Shown: piece by piece, positions 19,509 through 30,300 of the stretch
How positions within the stretch are numbered: the first letter of the stretch is position 1
Layout: every line of letters starts with the position of its first letter
DNA from: Vibrio sagamiensis NBRC 104589
GTDB lineage: Bacteria; Pseudomonadota; Gammaproteobacteria; Enterobacterales; Vibrionaceae
Assembly: GCF_007990935.1 (NCBI RefSeq)
Contig: NZ_BJXJ01000014.1
Coordinates: 46,001 to 110,000, forward strand
DNA length: 64,000 nucleotides
Reading direction: 5' to 3'
Notes under the pieces: model-generated
Seen by the model: only the letters and a program-made list of their open reading frames with translations
Told to the model about the DNA's origin: nothing
Database searches by the model: none
Made by a program: the position numbers and the translations under genes

Positions 19509-20579
19509 ATGGCTAGAAGTAAAAAAAGCAAAGTGTTTGAGTTACTCGGACATCAAATCCAACCAGGACAGCGTTTAGAAACCGAGTTTGAAGCAGCACA
19601 ACTTTACACCCATTCACCACTTTCTATTCCTGTAGAAGTGATTCATGGAGAGCAAGCAGGTCCCGTATTAATGATCAATGCGGCCATCCATGGTGATGAG
19701 CTCAACGGTGTTGAAATCGTACGCCAAATGATCAACCTTTTAGATCCTAAAAAACTCAAAGGAACAGTGATTGCTGTACCTATCGTTAACGTTTTTGGTT
19801 TTATTCATAAGTCTCGCTACCTACCCGATCGTCGCGATCTTAACCGCTGTTTTCCTGGGAGTGAGAAAGGCGCTTTAGCTTCTCGCATGGCGCATGGCTT
19901 CTTCAATAATATTGCTAAACGCTGTGACTACATCTTAGATTTACATACTGGCGCAATTCACCGTACCAACTTGCCACAGATTCGCGCTAACTTAAGCAAT
20001 CCAGAAACCTTACGCATTGCCAAAGCCTTTGCGACCCCTGTGATTGTCGATTCCGCCCTGCGGGATGGCTCGCTGCGCAGTGAGGCAGAAAAGTGTGATA
20101 TTCCTGTCCTTACCTACGAAGCTGGCGAAGCTTTGCGTTTTGATCCACTCTCGATCAGCGCAGGGGTATTAGGCGTTCAACGTGTAATGCAAGCGATTGG
20201 CATGCTTCGCGCTAGCCGTAAAAAACTACCAACACCGATCATCGCAAAATCGACCAGTTGGGTTCGTGCACCCGGTAACGGCATTTTACGAACTGTGGTA
20301 AACCTCGGTGATAAAGTTGAAGAAGGCGAAACTCTCGCTTACATCAGCTCTCCACTCGGTCATGATGAAGTTGAGCTGCTTGCTCCCAAAGGTGGTATTG
20401 TGATTGGCCAACAAACGTTACCACTCGTCAATGAAGGGGATGCTATTTTTCACCTTGCTTACTTCAAACAAGATGATGAAATGGTCGAACAAACGGTAGA
20501 AAGTTACATCGAAGAGCTGACTGAACTGGATATTGAGCAGGTCACAACAGGCCAAATCCCTCTCGAAGTCACTCCGTAA
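19509..20579 (+). CDS. Succinylglutamate desuccinylase/aspartoacylase family protein
   Basis: A 356-residue member of the AstE/AspA branch of zinc carboxypeptidase-like deacylases. The zinc motif lies in NAAIHGDELNGVEIV, and DLHTGAIHRTNLPQIRA supplies a further ligand region. The C-terminal third (LAYISSPLGHDEVELLAPKGG) resembles a lipoyl-like barrel found in this subgroup. The true substrate is unknown: these proteins are not the AstE of arginine catabolism, and no ast genes are nearby. It stands alone and ends at a terminator. Confidence 0.8.
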   Translation: MARSKKSKVFELLGHQIQPGQRLETEFEAAQLYTHSPLSIPVEVIHGEQAGPVLMINAAIHGDELNGVEIVRQMINLLDPKKLKGTVIAVPIVNVFGFIHKSRYLPDRRDLNRCFPGSEKGALASRMAHGFFNNIAKRCDYILDLHTGAIHRTNLPQIRANLSNPETLRIAKAFATPVIVDSALRDGSLRSEAEKCDIPVLTYEAGEALRFDPLSISAGVLGVQRVMQAIGMLRASRKKLPTPIIAKSTSWVRAPGNGILRTVVNLGDKVEEGETLAYISSPLGHDEVELLAPKGGIVIGQQTLPLVNEGDAIFHLAYFKQDDEMVEQTVESYIEELTELDIEQVTTGQIPLEVTP

Positions 20580-20689
20580 TTCAGTTTCTAAAGAGAAACA
20601 AACCTATTGGCAAGTGATCTTTTGAACTCATTTTCGAGCTCAGGTTTGCCGCGAATCGTTGGCAAGAGATACAAAGATATAGATACAAA

Positions 20690-20721
20690 AAAGGCAGCTT
20701 AAGGAACCCCTTGCTGCCTTT
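20690..20721. terminator. Bidirectional intrinsic terminator
   Basis: AAAGGCAGCTTAAGG faces CCTTGCTGCCTTT; the outer nine bases pair perfectly. It lies between the converging AstE-like and DUF3622 genes. Confidence 0.8.
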
Positions 20722-20758
20722 CGTCATTACTGCTCGCTAATTCCGAGCAAGACTTCGA

Positions 20759-21061
20759 TTACTCGTCATCCGCTTCTGCTTCGCGAGCTTTACGTTCCAC
20801 TTGTTTACGTAATTTCGCCGCTAGCTGCTCTGCTTCACGCTCTTGACGTTGAACTGCTTTACGTTCGTTACGAACAACTTGGTTTTCAATGAAACCTGCC
20901 AGTTCTTTTTCAGCCCAAGCTTGTGCTTTCTCTTCACTCTCAAAACCCGTTTCACGCTTTGAAACGACTGTTTTACGTGACGTCACTTGGCGAGTGATCT
21001 CAGCGCTCCAACCGTTACGTTTCTCAGTGACTCGAATAGCAAATTTTGGATTTTTAGACAT
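20759..21061 (-). CDS. DUF3622-type small basic/coiled protein
   Basis: A 100-residue protein of unknown function. The first half (FAIRVTEKRNGWSAEITRQV) looks like a small beta domain; the second half is a long charged helix rich in Lys, Arg and Glu, probably a coiled coil. I place the start at MSKNPK, after an AGGA ribosome site. A longer frame of 19 extra codons begins upstream but lacks family-like sequence. I recall this as the Vibrio DUF3622 family. The purL gene lies upstream beyond a CTAG-rich repeat. Confidence 0.7.
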   Translation of the reverse strand: MSKNPKFAIRVTEKRNGWSAEITRQVTSRKTVVSKRETGFESEEKAQAWAEKELAGFIENQVVRNERKAVQRQEREAEQLAAKLRKQVERKAREAEADDE

Positions 21062-21215
21062 GTTCTTTATTCCTAAGGGATTTAGGGCCTGCTGACCTTG
21101 TATTAGGGATTCGGTCAACGTGATTCACTCCATCGATGCTGAGTTGCTCAAGACCATCCCTTGTTAAGCGCGGTATTAGAGCACAAAAGTAATCGAAACG
21201 CTGCAAGTTTTTTAT

Positions 21216-21361
21216 TTAGGTCCTAGATCCTAGGTTTTAGGGTCCTAGGGCCTTCTTCCTAAGCGAAGCGCTCTGTATTCCGTATTCAAGCCACATCCCT
21301 AAGCTCTAATCCAATCTACAAAACAAACAGCGAGCACGAATCTAGGTCCTAGGACCTATCA
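21216..21361. repeat. CTAG-rich palindromic repeat near the purL 3' end
   Basis: TAGGTCCTAGATCCTAGG and GGTCCTAGGGCC at 21218-21252, and TCTAGGTCCTAGGACCTA at 21341-21358, are built from CCTAGG-like palindromes. The same motif family recurs at 27998-28084. It may act as the purL terminator, since no other hairpin is seen there. Confidence 0.65.
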
Positions 21362-21369
21362 CCTAACAA

Positions 21370-24300
21370 TTAACCGATGTTCTTACGTGCGTTTTGGAAC
21401 ATACGCATCCAAGCGCCATTTTCACCCCAACCTTCTGGTGCCCATGAGTTAGCCACTGTACGGAATACTCGCTCAGGGTGTGGCATCATGATCGTCACGC
21501 GACCATCTTGAGTTGTCAGGCCTGTAATCGCATTTGGCGAACCGTTCGGGTTATTCGGGTACTGCTGAGTTGGATTACCGTGGTTATCAACGTAACGAAC
21601 AGCAACCGTACCAGAGGCTTCAAGCGCCGCTAAGTGGTCAGTGTCACGAACTTCGACACGGCCTTCACCGTGAGACACCGCGATTGGCATACGAGAACCC
21701 GCCATACCATCGAAGAAGACGGAATCCGACTTCTGAACTTCAACAAGACTGAAACGAGCTTCAAAACGCTCCGATTCATTACGCACAAAACGTGGCCATA
21801 GGTCTGCGCCAGGAATCAGTTCTTTTAGGTTAGATAGCATCTGACAACCATTACATACCCCTAAAGAGAAAGTGTTGTCACGATTGAAGAAGCTTTGGAA
21901 CTGCTCACGAGCTTGTGCATTGAAGAGGATCGACTTCGCCCAACCTTCACCGGCACCCAATACGTCCCCATAAGAGAAACCGCCACAAGCAACAAGTCCG
22001 TGGTACTCATCCAGAACCGCTTGACCAGTTAGGATATCGCTCATGTGAATGTCAGTTGCTTCAAAACCCGCACGGTCAAAGGCAGCCGCCATCTCAACAT
22101 GCGAGTTAACCCCTTGCTCACGAAGAATCGCCATTTTAGGTTTCGCACCTGTATTAATCATAGCGCCAGCAATCAACGGTGCAGCAATGTCTTCATTTAC
22201 ATCAAAGCTTAACTTCACGTTCAGACCTGGATCGGTATCATCTTTCTTCGCTTCAAACTCTTGGTCAGCACAAGCTGGGTTATCACGTAGACCTTGCATC
22301 TTGTGCGTCGTTTCTGCCCAAATAGTACGTAGCTCAGTACGAGAACGCTCCAGAAGCACTTCCTCACCAGACGTAATCACAAAACAGTCTGATTGTTCCA
22401 CGCGACCAATGACATGTGAGCATGCCTCAAGACCATTTGCAGCCAGTGTAGATAACACCGCATCTAAGTCATCGTTTTTAACTTGAACAACCGCACCCAG
22501 TTCTTCGTTAAATAGAGCGGCAAGCGCATCGTCGCCATGTTCTGAAGCAATAAGATCCGCAATATTGGCTTGCACACCACAATGACCAGCGAAAGCCATT
22601 TCTGCTAGTGTGACGAACAGACCACCATCACCTTTATCGTGGTAAGCCACCAATTTGTCATTGCGTACCAAAGATTGCATCGCCTCGAAGAAACCTTTGA
22701 GTTGCTCAGCGTTATCCACATCAGCTGGTTTATCACCTAATTGCTTGTAAACTTGAGCCAGCGCAGTCGCACCAAGGCGGTTCTTGCCATTACCAAGGTC
22801 AATAAGAACCAAAGATGTTTCACCTTTATCGCAGCACAATTGAGGGGTCACTGTCTTGCGAACATCTTCAACGCGAGCAAAAGCGGTGATCACCAGTGAC
22901 AAAGGTGACGTAACCTCTTTGCTCTCTCCGTTTTCTTCCCATTTGGTCTTCATTGACATTGAATCTTTACCAACAGGAATCGTTAAGCCAAGCGCAGGAC
23001 ACAGCTCTTCACCGACCGCTTTAACCGCTTCATAAAGGCCAGCATCTTCACCGGGGTGGCCAGCCGGAGACATCCAGTTTGCTGACAATTTAATGTGCTT
23101 GATGTCACCGATGTCTGTCGCAGCAATGTTGGTCAGTGATTCGCCCACAGCAAGGCGTGCAGAAGCACCAAAATCAAGTAAAGCGACCGGTGTACGTTCA
23201 CCCATCGACATCGCTTCGCCGTGGTAAGTGTCATAACTCGCAGCAGTAACCGCACAGTTAGCGACAGGCACCTGCCATGGACCAACCATCTGGTCACGTG
23301 CCACTAAACCTGTGACAGAACGGTCACCAATGGTGATAAGGAAGGTTTTTTCTGCTACGGCTGGAAGGCGGAGAACACGATCAACCGCTTGGTTCAGTTC
23401 AATACCATCACGAACAATCGCTGGGCTCTCCACTTTCAGAGTTGTCGCTTCGCGGTGCATCTTTGGTGGCTTGCCAAGTAGGATATCCATTGGCATATCG
23501 ATTGGAGTGTTGTCAAAATGTGCATCTTCTAGCGTAAGATGACGTTCTTCAGTGGCAACACCAACGACCGCATACGGTGCGCGTTCACGTTTACAGATCG
23601 CTTCAAACGCCGCCATATTTTCTGGAGCAACAGCCAAAACGTAACGCTCTTGCGATTCATTACACCAGATTTCTAGTGGGCTCATACCCGGCTCATCATT
23701 AGGTACATCACGCAACTGGAACTTACCGCCACGCTCACCATCATCGACAAGCTCAGGTAGGGCATTCGAAATACCACCCGCCCCGACATCGTGAATAAAC
23801 GCAATCGGGTTCTCTTCACCCAATTGCCAACAACGGTCGATGACTTCCTGACAGCGACGCTCCATTTCTGGGTTCTCACGTTGTACAGAAGCAAAGTCGA
23901 GATCTTCCGCTGACTGACCCGATGCCATTGAAGAAGCAGCACCACCGCCAAGGCCGATGTTCATCGCTGGACCACCAAGGACAATTAAGCTTGCACCAAC
24001 AGGGATCTCTTTTTTCTGTACGTGCTCATCACGGATGTTACCCATACCACCAGCGATCATAATTGGCTTATGGTAACCACGCACTTCTTCACCTGCGTGA
24101 GACGTCACTTTTTCTTCGTAAGTACGGAAGTAACCCAAAAGATTCGGGCGACCAAATTCGTTGTTGAAAGCCGCCCCACCAAGCGGACCTTCTAGCATAA
24201 TGTCGAGAGCATTAACGATACGGCCTGGCTTACCAAAGTCGGATTCCCATGGCTGTTCAAAACCTGGAATGCGCAAGTTAGAGGTCGTAAAGCCAACCAG

Positions 24301-25290
24301 ACCTGCTTTAGGTTTACCGCCTATACCTGTTGCGCCTTCATCACGAATCTCACCACCAGAGCCTGTTGAAGCACCTGGCCACGGAGAAATCGCGGTTGGG
24401 TGGTTGTGCGTTTCTACCTTCATCAAGATATGAGCATCTTCGTGATGGTAGTGATACTGACGTGTTTTTGGATCTGGGAAGAAACGACCAACTTTTGAAC
24501 CCGTCATCACTGCCGCGTTATCTTTATAAGCAGACAACACATGATCTGGTGTGGTTTCAAATGTGTTCTTGATCATCTTGAACAAAGACTTAGGTTGATC
24601 AACCCCATCAATGGTCCAATCGGCATTAAAAATTTTATGACGACAGTGCTCAGAGTTCGCCTGTGCAAACATCATCAATTCAATATCATTAGGGTTACGG
24701 CCCAGTTTGGTAAAGCTTTCCACTAGGTAATCAATTTCATCTTCAGCTAACGCTAAACCAAGGGAAACGTTTGCTTCTTCAAGCGCAAGACGACCACCAG
24801 CTAAGATATCAACATGTGCCACTGGTGCAGGCTCAGCAACAGTAAATAAAGCCGCAGCCGACTCTAGGTCGGTAAACACCACTTCCATCATACGATCATG
24901 AACGAGCGTTTTTAGAGTCTCAAGTTGAGCGTTAGACAATGGGGTAGAAGTTTTAATATAGAAAGCCGTACCACGTTCAAGGCGCTTAATATTATCTAAG
25001 CCACAGTTAATTGCGATATCGGTAGATTTAGAAGACCAAGGGGAAATAGTGCCAGGGCGAGGCGTAACAAGTAGAAGAGTTCCTTGAGGTTCATGCTCTT
25101 CGATAGTAGGACCGTAAGTCAGCAGCTTTTCCAGTTTTTCTAACTGCTGGGCATCAAGATCAGATTTCAGATCGGCAAAGTGCATAAACTCGGCATAAAT
25201 GTCGGTTACAGGTAGGTCTTGTTCACGACAAAGTTCCAATAGTTTGTTAACACGAAACTCGGACAGAGCTGGGGAGCCACGCAAAATTCT
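21370..25290 (-). CDS. purL: Phosphoribosylformylglycinamidine synthase
   Basis: Large single-chain FGAM synthase of de novo purine synthesis; it uses glutamine and ATP to convert FGAR to FGAM. The glutaminase domain is at the C-terminus, with the catalytic cysteine in GVCNGCQML and a triad histidine in [10 protein letters not shown]. The central part has two PurM-like ATPase repeats ([32 protein letters not shown]). I choose the ATG giving [13 protein letters not shown], matching the known PurL N-terminus; this gives 1306 residues. The frame extends 18 codons further upstream. A PurR-like operator lies about 150 bases upstream. Confidence 0.96.
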   Translation of the reverse strand, partial: RILRGSPALSEFRVNKLLELCREQDLPVTDIYAEFMHFADLKSDLDAQQLEKLEKLLTYGPTIEEHEPQGTLLLVTPRPGTISPWSSKSTDIAINCGLDNIKRLERGTAFYIKTSTPLSNAQLETLKTLVHDRMMEVVFTDLESAAALFTVAEPAPVAHVDILAGGRLALEEANVSLGLALAEDEIDYLVESFTKLGRNPNDIELMMFAQANSEHCRHKIFNADWTIDGVDQPKSLFKMIKNTFETTPDHVLSAYKDNAAVMTGSKVGRFFPDPKTRQYHYHHEDAHILMKVETHNHPTAISPWPGASTGSGGEIRDEGATGIGGKPKAGLVGFTTSNLRIPGFEQPWESDFGKPGRIVNALDIMLEGPLGGAAFNNEFGRPNLLGYFRTYEEKVTSHAGEEVRGYHKPIMIAGGMGNIRDEHVQKKEIPVGASLIVLGGPAMNIGLGGGAASSMASGQSAEDLDFASVQRENPEMERRCQEVIDRCWQLGEENPIAFIHDVGAGGISNALPELVDDGERGGKFQLRDVPNDEPGMSPLEIWCNESQERYVLAVAPENMAAFEAICKRERAPYAVVGVATEERHLTLEDAHFDNTPIDMPMDILLGKPPKMHREATTLKVESPAIVRDGIELNQAVDRVLRLPAVAEKTFLITIGDRSVTGLVARDQMVGPWQVPVANCAVTAASYDTYHGEAMSMGERTPVALLDFGASARLAVGESLTNIAATDIGDIKHIKLSANWMSPAGHPGEDAGLYEAVKAVGEELCPALGLTIPVGKDSMSMKTKWEENGESKEVTSPLSLVITAFARVEDVRKTVTPQLCCDKGETSLVLIDLGNGKNRLGATALAQVYKQLGDKPADVDNAEQLKGFFEAMQSLVRNDKLVAYHDKGDGGLFVTLAEMAFAGHCGVQANIADLIASEHGDDALAALFNEELGAVVQVKNDDLDAVLSTLAANGLEACSHVIGRVEQSDCFVITSGEEVLLERSRTELRTIWAETTHKMQGLRDNPACADQEFEAKKDDTDPGLNVKLSFDVNEDIAAPLIAGAMINTGAKPKMAILREQGVNSHVEMAAAFDRAGFEATDIHMSDILTGQAVLDEYHGLVACGGFSYGDVLGAGEGWAKSILFNAQAREQFQSFFNRDNTFSLGVCNGCQMLSNLKELIPGADLWPRFVRNESERFEARFSLVEVQKSDSVFFDGMAGSRMPIAVSHGEGRVEVRDTDHLAALEASGTVAVRYVDNHGNPTQQYPNNPNGSPNAITGLTTQDGRVTIMMPHPERVFRTVANSWAPEGWGENGAWMRMFQNARKNIG

Positions 25291-25435
25291 CATGAGCTTA
25301 GGTCTCTTATGCAATTGATTAAGGTAAAATTGGAATAAACTCAAACATTTAAATTAGAAAAATTCGAAGTTATACCGATTCAACCTCTGGTTGCGAGCGC
25401 ATTATATAGCAATTGTTTTTGTGATGTAACACCAA

Positions 25436-25451
25436 AAGCAACCGTTTGCGT
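25436..25451 (-). promoter_or_regulatory. Putative PurR operator upstream of purL
   Basis: On the minus strand the site reads ACGCAAACGGTTGCTT, a close match to the PurR consensus ACGCAAACGTTTNCGT and almost palindromic. purL is a known PurR target in gamma-proteobacteria. Confidence 0.7.
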
Positions 25452-25590
25452 CTTTTTTTATCGAATTTGAATTTATCACTCAAATGATGATAATTCACAC
25501 AAACTGACATAATCTCAGTTGGATTCACTTTGCCCCTATCGTGTGCTTTGATATAAAGGCAGTCAGATACTTTTGATATAGACTAAATAA

Positions 25591-27228
25591 ATGCGAAAAA
25601 GCCCATTAAACCGATTCAAGCAAAGTGCTCTACTGTTTCTAACCGTATTGATGCTTTCTGCTTGCCAGATCGAATCTGAACCCAAAAGCGAGTTAGAAAG
25701 AATTCAAGCTCGTGGCGTTCTGCGAGTGGGCACCTTAAACAACCAGTTGTCTTATTATATTGGTCCAGATGGCCTAGCCGGATTAGACTATGAGCTTGCA
25801 CGTCAATTTGCTAAGCAACTCAACGTAAAGTTGGAAATCAAACCCGCTTTTCGTCAAGCCGATCTTTTCCCTGCATTGAACAAAGGTGAAATTGACATTA
25901 TTGCAACAGGCCTCAACCAAACTTCTCAAGCCGTGAAACGCTTCCGTCCTGCTCCGGCCTATTATTACGTCAGCCAGCAAATTGTTTATAAGAAAGGCCA
26001 ACGCCGTCCACGAAACATCACTCAGTTAATCGAACACCAGAAGGCGCACAATAGAAAAGTCGAGCAAGATAAAGTACAGAGTGATACAGCTCTTTTTCAA
26101 GTCGTCGAACAATCTCAATTTGTACCGACTTTAAGTGGATTACAAACCGATTACCCCGAGCTTGAATTTGAAATTGTTAGTGATGCAGATACTCGGGACT
26201 TACTCAAGGATGTGGCTAAGGGAGATCTTCGTTTTACGGTCGCAGATTCAGTAGAGCTTTCCCTCTCTCAACGCCTGTATCCTGATTTAGCTCTGGCATT
26301 TGAGCTAACCGAAGACCAACCTGTATCTTGGTTTACCCGCCGTGCTGAAGATGAAAGCCTGTACGCTATGTTGATAGAATTTTTCGGTAATATTCAACAA
26401 TCAGGTGAACTTGCCACATTGGAAGAAAAATACATTGGTCATATTGAAAACTTTGATTATGTCGATACACGTGCTTTCATTCGAGCACTAGAAAGCAAGC
26501 TACCAACATGGTCACCGCTGTTCCAAAAGTATAGTGAAGAATTTGATTGGCGCTTAATTGCCGCTCTGGCTTATCAAGAGTCTCATTGGGATCCAAAAGC
26601 TAAATCTCCTACAGGTGTCCGCGGTATGATGATGCTTACTCTACCGACAGCTAAAAGCGTTGGAGTAACGGATAGATTGGATCCTGAACAAGCAATTAGA
26701 GGTGGTGTTGAGTACTTACGTCGTATCGTAGCTCGCGTTCCTGACTCGATTAATCAACATGAAAAAATTTGGTTTGCTTTAGCTTCTTATAACATTGGTT
26801 ATGGACACATGATGGATGCAAGACGTCTTACCAAGTCACAAGGAGCCGATCCTAATGCTTGGGCTGATGTCAAAGATCGTCTGCCACTGCTTCGTCAAAA
26901 ACGCTACTACAGCCAAACACGTTATGGTTATGCTCGTGGTGATGAGGCGCGTAATTACGTTGAAAACATTCGTCGTTATTATCAATCTATTTCAGGGCGA
27001 ATCAGCCAAAAACCAGCGCTTGAAGAAGATAAAGAACTTCAAGTTATTCCTCCACTAGCGCCAGAAGTCAGCCTAGCAGCAGGGCAAACTCCGTTAGAAG
27101 GAGAATCAGATAACGAGACTGAAACACTAATCAATGAGAGTGAGTCAGCTAAGACCCAATTAGAAAGCACTGAACACAAAGAACCAAAGCCACGGAGCGC
27201 TAATCCATCGAACAGTGATGGCCAATAA
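25591..27228 (+). CDS. mltF: Membrane-bound lytic murein transglycosylase F
   Basis: Cell-wall enzyme that cleaves the glycan strand to form anhydromuropeptides. The 545 residues hold a signal segment with the lipobox-like LSAC near residue 25, a solute-binding-protein-like domain (about 40-270, VLRVGTLNNQLSYYI) and a C-terminal SLT transglycosylase domain. The catalytic glutamate is in LAYQESHWDP at residue 330, followed by the GVRGMMMLT and ASYNIGYGH motifs. The last 70 residues form an acidic, probably disordered tail. It is divergent from purL and converges with tadA. Confidence 0.93.
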   Translation: MRKSPLNRFKQSALLFLTVLMLSACQIESEPKSELERIQARGVLRVGTLNNQLSYYIGPDGLAGLDYELARQFAKQLNVKLEIKPAFRQADLFPALNKGEIDIIATGLNQTSQAVKRFRPAPAYYYVSQQIVYKKGQRRPRNITQLIEHQKAHNRKVEQDKVQSDTALFQVVEQSQFVPTLSGLQTDYPELEFEIVSDADTRDLLKDVAKGDLRFTVADSVELSLSQRLYPDLALAFELTEDQPVSWFTRRAEDESLYAMLIEFFGNIQQSGELATLEEKYIGHIENFDYVDTRAFIRALESKLPTWSPLFQKYSEEFDWRLIAALAYQESHWDPKAKSPTGVRGMMMLTLPTAKSVGVTDRLDPEQAIRGGVEYLRRIVARVPDSINQHEKIWFALASYNIGYGHMMDARRLTKSQGADPNAWADVKDRLPLLRQKRYYSQTRYGYARGDEARNYVENIRRYYQSISGRISQKPALEEDKELQVIPPLAPEVSLAAGQTPLEGESDNETETLINESESAKTQLESTEHKEPKPRSANPSNSDGQ

Positions 27229-27251
27229 ACTTACCGATGACATTGATCAAC

Positions 27252-27283
27252 GTATCAGCTTTAGCCGTTGCTAAAGCTGATAC
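27252..27283. terminator. Hairpin between mltF and tadA
   Basis: GTATCAGCTTTAG and CTAAAGCTGATAC are a perfect 13-base inverted repeat around a six-base loop. There is no strong T-run, but the position between convergent genes suits a shared terminator. Confidence 0.7.
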
Positions 27284-27297
27284 GAGCAGACCTAATA

Positions 27298-27921
27298 TTA
27301 CCGTTTTCTTTTAGTTATTGCTTGCTTCACTTCAGTGCTTATTGCAGAGCCTGGTACTTGTATATCCTGCGATACTGGGGGCTCAATTAAGGTTTTTTCT
27401 GCCTGCTTCTTGGCTTTAATCTCTTTGCGTCGACGTTTAAAAAATGCCTGCAGTTGAGCTCGGCATTCCGCTTCTAACAAGCCACTCTCTACCGTTGCAT
27501 AGTGATACGCTGCCTGACTTTCAAATAAGTCCAGTACCGTACCCGCAGCCCCGGCTTTGAGATCAGGAGCACCGTAAACTACGCGCTTCACACGACTGTG
27601 CAATAACGCCCCTGCACACATTGGGCATGGCTCTAAAGTAACGTATAGAGTGGTATCTAGTAATCGGTAATTTTCCAGTATCTCACCAGCCTTGCGCAGG
27701 GTCTGGATTTCAGCGTGAGCGGTTGCATCATGAGTACAAATAGAGCGGTTCCATCCTTCGGCAATAATGTTGCCATCTTTGACCAGTACAGCCCCTACGG
27801 GCACTTCACCTTCCACCTCGGCTTGCTCGGCAAGAGCCATAGCACGGCGCATAAATTGTTCGTCTTGAGAAGTGAATTGATGGTCTGACAAAGAAAACTC
27901 CGATACGTGGGATAAAGCCAT
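27298..27921 (-). CDS. tadA: tRNA-specific adenosine deaminase
   Basis: Zinc deaminase that converts adenosine 34 of tRNA-Arg(ACG) to inosine. The catalytic motifs are HAEIQ (zinc histidine and proton-shuttling glutamate) and PCPMCAGA (two zinc cysteines). The 207 residues exceed the usual 160-170. The extra length is a short N-terminal lead and a C-terminal basic tail after residue 165 (many Lys and Arg), which may aid tRNA binding; that is inference. It converges with mltF. Confidence 0.94.
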   Translation of the reverse strand: MALSHVSEFSLSDHQFTSQDEQFMRRAMALAEQAEVEGEVPVGAVLVKDGNIIAEGWNRSICTHDATAHAEIQTLRKAGEILENYRLLDTTLYVTLEPCPMCAGALLHSRVKRVVYGAPDLKAGAAGTVLDLFESQAAYHYATVESGLLEAECRAQLQAFFKRRRKEIKAKKQAEKTLIEPPVSQDIQVPGSAISTEVKQAITKRKR

Positions 27922-27997
27922 TGAGTGAATAATCGGAATTTTAACCTGAGCGGCGAGGAAGGAAAAGGATTACAAAAACAAATATAAGGGGTTTATG

Positions 27998-28084
27998 GCC
28001 TAGGACCCTAGGAACTAGGACCCTAGGAACTAGTTCCTAGGACCTAAAAACCTAGGAACCTAGGATCTAGGACCTAAAAACCTA
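27998..28084. repeat. CTAG-rich repeat array at the 3' end of the AbgT gene
   Basis: About 87 bases contain nine CTAG tetramers in units such as CCTAGGACCCTAGGAACTA, partly in tandem, and GGACCTAAAAACCTA twice. The array runs into the stop codon of the AbgT-family gene. It is related to the repeat at 21216-21361. Confidence 0.75.
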
Positions 28085-29641
28085 CATCGTATAGATATAA
28101 GGCGCTTGAATACCCAATGGAATACCTAGCATCCAGTACACAATAAGGAATATTGACCAACCTATCAGCATAGCGATGGAGAACGGCATCATTAGAGAAG
28201 CCAAAGTACCAATCCCCGTTGATTTGACATAACGTTGGCAGTAAACCACCACCAGCGGGAAGAACACCATCAATGGTGAAATAATATTCGAAACCGAATC
28301 ACCTACACGGTAAGCCGCTTGTGATAGCTCTGGAGAAATTCCTACTGCCATCAACATAGGAACAAGAATTGGACCAATTAATGCCCACTTCGCGGAAGCA
28401 GAACCGATTAAAAGGTTAACCGAAGCCGTCAATAGAATCATACCAATAATGGTCGCTTCACCTGGTAAGTTCATCGCTTTTAATCCTTCGGCTCCATACA
28501 GGGCAAGCATGGTACCAATGTTAGATTGAGCGAAAGCAGACAAGAACTGAGCACAGAAGAATGACATCACAATGTAAGCCCCCATGGTAGCCATGGTGTC
28601 AGACATTGCTTTGATGATATCGTTACTGGTTTTAAACGTCCCTGCAACTCGGCCGTAAACATAGCCAGGGATAATAAAAAGGATAAAGATCAATGGCACA
28701 ATCGATTTCATGATCGGAGCAGAAAACGCTGTGATCTCACCATTTGGAGAACGCAAAGCCGAGCTCTCTGGCCATACCGCAGCAATCAATAGCGCAATAC
28801 CAGCCAACATAGCCCAACCTGCGTAACGGAATGCTTTAGATTCAAGTTCAGTGAAAGAACCCAGATCAGGCGCTTTTTCTGCATCTTCATCCACTGGAGT
28901 ATGCGCTAAACGAGGTTCAATGATTTTCTCTGTAACATACCAACCAATCGCCACAATAATTACTGACGATAAACCGGTAAAGAAAATGTTCGCCAGAGGG
29001 TTAACAATGTAGTCAGGATCGAGTACTTGAGCAGCGGTTTGAGTAAAGCCAGCTAATAAAGGGTCGATTCCAGATGGAATAAAGTTAGCTGAGAAGCCGC
29101 CAGATACCCCTGCAAAGGCAGCTGCAATACCTGCTAGAGGATGACGGCCTGCGGCATGGAAAATAATACCGCCCAATGGTATCACCAACACATAACCCGC
29201 ATCCGCTGCAGTATGGGAAACAATCGCCACAAGGATCAGCATTGGGGTTAACAGTTTTGCTGGAGTAAAATTCAGCATCTTCTTAAGGCCAGTAGTAATA
29301 AAGCCTGAAGAGTCAGCAACTCCCACACCTAGCATAGCGACTAACACAATTCCTAATGGTGCAAAACTTGTAAAGGTTGTCACCATATTGGCTAAAAAGC
29401 TGGCTAATGCTTCACCAGTAAGAAGGTTGGTAACGGTTAATGCTTCCCCTGTTCGTGGGTTAGGTAAATCAAAAGAAACATTAGATAAGAGCGCAGATGC
29501 TCCCCAAGTGATGATCAATGCCCAAAAGAATAAAATAGCAGGATCAGGAATTTTATTACCGACTCGCTCAATAAAGTTAAGAAAACGGTCGATGCCACCT
29601 GATTTGCGCGGCGGCGGTGTCTTGATAGTTTGGCTACTCAT
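28082..29641 (-). CDS. AbgT family transporter
   Basis: Inner-membrane protein of 519 residues with about 11 to 13 hydrophobic segments. The N-terminal sequence FLNFIERVGNKIPDPAILFFWALI and the internal SHTAADAGYVLVIPLGG belong to the AbgT family. Characterised members import p-aminobenzoyl-glutamate or export sulfonamide-like compounds; which applies here cannot be read from the sequence. No abgAB hydrolase genes adjoin it. It is a single gene with a CTAG-rich repeat directly at its end. Confidence 0.9.
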   Translation of the reverse strand: MSSQTIKTPPPRKSGGIDRFLNFIERVGNKIPDPAILFFWALIITWGASALLSNVSFDLPNPRTGEALTVTNLLTGEALASFLANMVTTFTSFAPLGIVLVAMLGVGVADSSGFITTGLKKMLNFTPAKLLTPMLILVAIVSHTAADAGYVLVIPLGGIIFHAAGRHPLAGIAAAFAGVSGGFSANFIPSGIDPLLAGFTQTAAQVLDPDYIVNPLANIFFTGLSSVIIVAIGWYVTEKIIEPRLAHTPVDEDAEKAPDLGSFTELESKAFRYAGWAMLAGIALLIAAVWPESSALRSPNGEITAFSAPIMKSIVPLIFILFIIPGYVYGRVAGTFKTSNDIIKAMSDTMATMGAYIVMSFFCAQFLSAFAQSNIGTMLALYGAEGLKAMNLPGEATIIGMILLTASVNLLIGSASAKWALIGPILVPMLMAVGISPELSQAAYRVGDSVSNIISPLMVFFPLVVVYCQRYVKSTGIGTLASLMMPFSIAMLIGWSIFLIVYWMLGIPLGIQAPYIYTM

Positions 29642-29889
29642 GGTGACTCCATCGAATAATGATTAATCCATAGCTTATCGTAATTTTTACAGCCTTATAG
29701 TTCATCATTCTATTAAATGTCGTTTATGAAAGCACAGAGTTCTGTTCAATCATGAACATCTAGATACATATTTTTCAAAAGAACCACAATAATTAACAAA
29801 AATAATAATAAAACCCAACCAAAAAACACAAAATAAAATGACTCTATAACATTTATAATGCAGTCTAGTTCATAAATATCAAAACAGCG

Positions 29890-30300
29890 CTAATTCTCAA
29901 ATTCATTGAAACGTGACAACATAGTACGCAACTCAAGTGACTGCTGTTGCCCCGTTCGGTCTTGCCAGTGGGATGTGATTACAACAGATTTGAGTGAAGC
30001 AGATGAACGTTCTGATGATACCTGCCAAGACACTGTATATTGCCCACTCTTGAAAGAATCAGCTGTAAGCGTAGCAAATTGAGCACTTGATACTGTTGAT
30101 AACGCATCAGATGCACCACGAGTTCTAAACCATTCTAGCTTATTTTCCGCCAACCTTAACGCTTCAATGCTGTGCAGTGCATAGTCAGATTTGCGCTCGA
30201 TAAACACTTGTAGCTTGATCAATCCTAATGCTCCTATACTAATCAAGACCAAACTGACTAACACTTCAATTAAGCTTAACCCTCGTATGGTACTAATCAT
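29890..30300 (-). CDS. pilV: Type IV minor pilin, PilV-like
   Basis: Prepilin-like protein of 136 residues. The prepilin peptidase site is in RGLSLIEVLVSL, with glycine at -1 and glutamate at +5, followed by a hydrophobic helix. I start at the ATG giving MISTIRG; a GTG four codons earlier is also open. It overlaps the end of the preceding PilX-like gene by 8 bases. As last gene of the cluster it should help prime assembly of a type IV pilus, in Vibrio probably the DNA-uptake pilus. Confidence 0.75.
   Translation of the reverse strand: MISTIRGLSLIEVLVSLVLISIGALGLIKLQVFIERKSDYALHSIEALRLAENKLEWFRTRGASDALSTVSSAQFATLTADSFKSGQYTVSWQVSSERSSASLKSVVITSHWQDRTGQQQSLELRTMLSRFNEFEN

Noticed and set aside
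22049..22486. A 145-codon open frame on the plus strand inside purL
   Set aside because: Antisense shadow of purL, Ser/Arg-rich low-complexity translation with no support.
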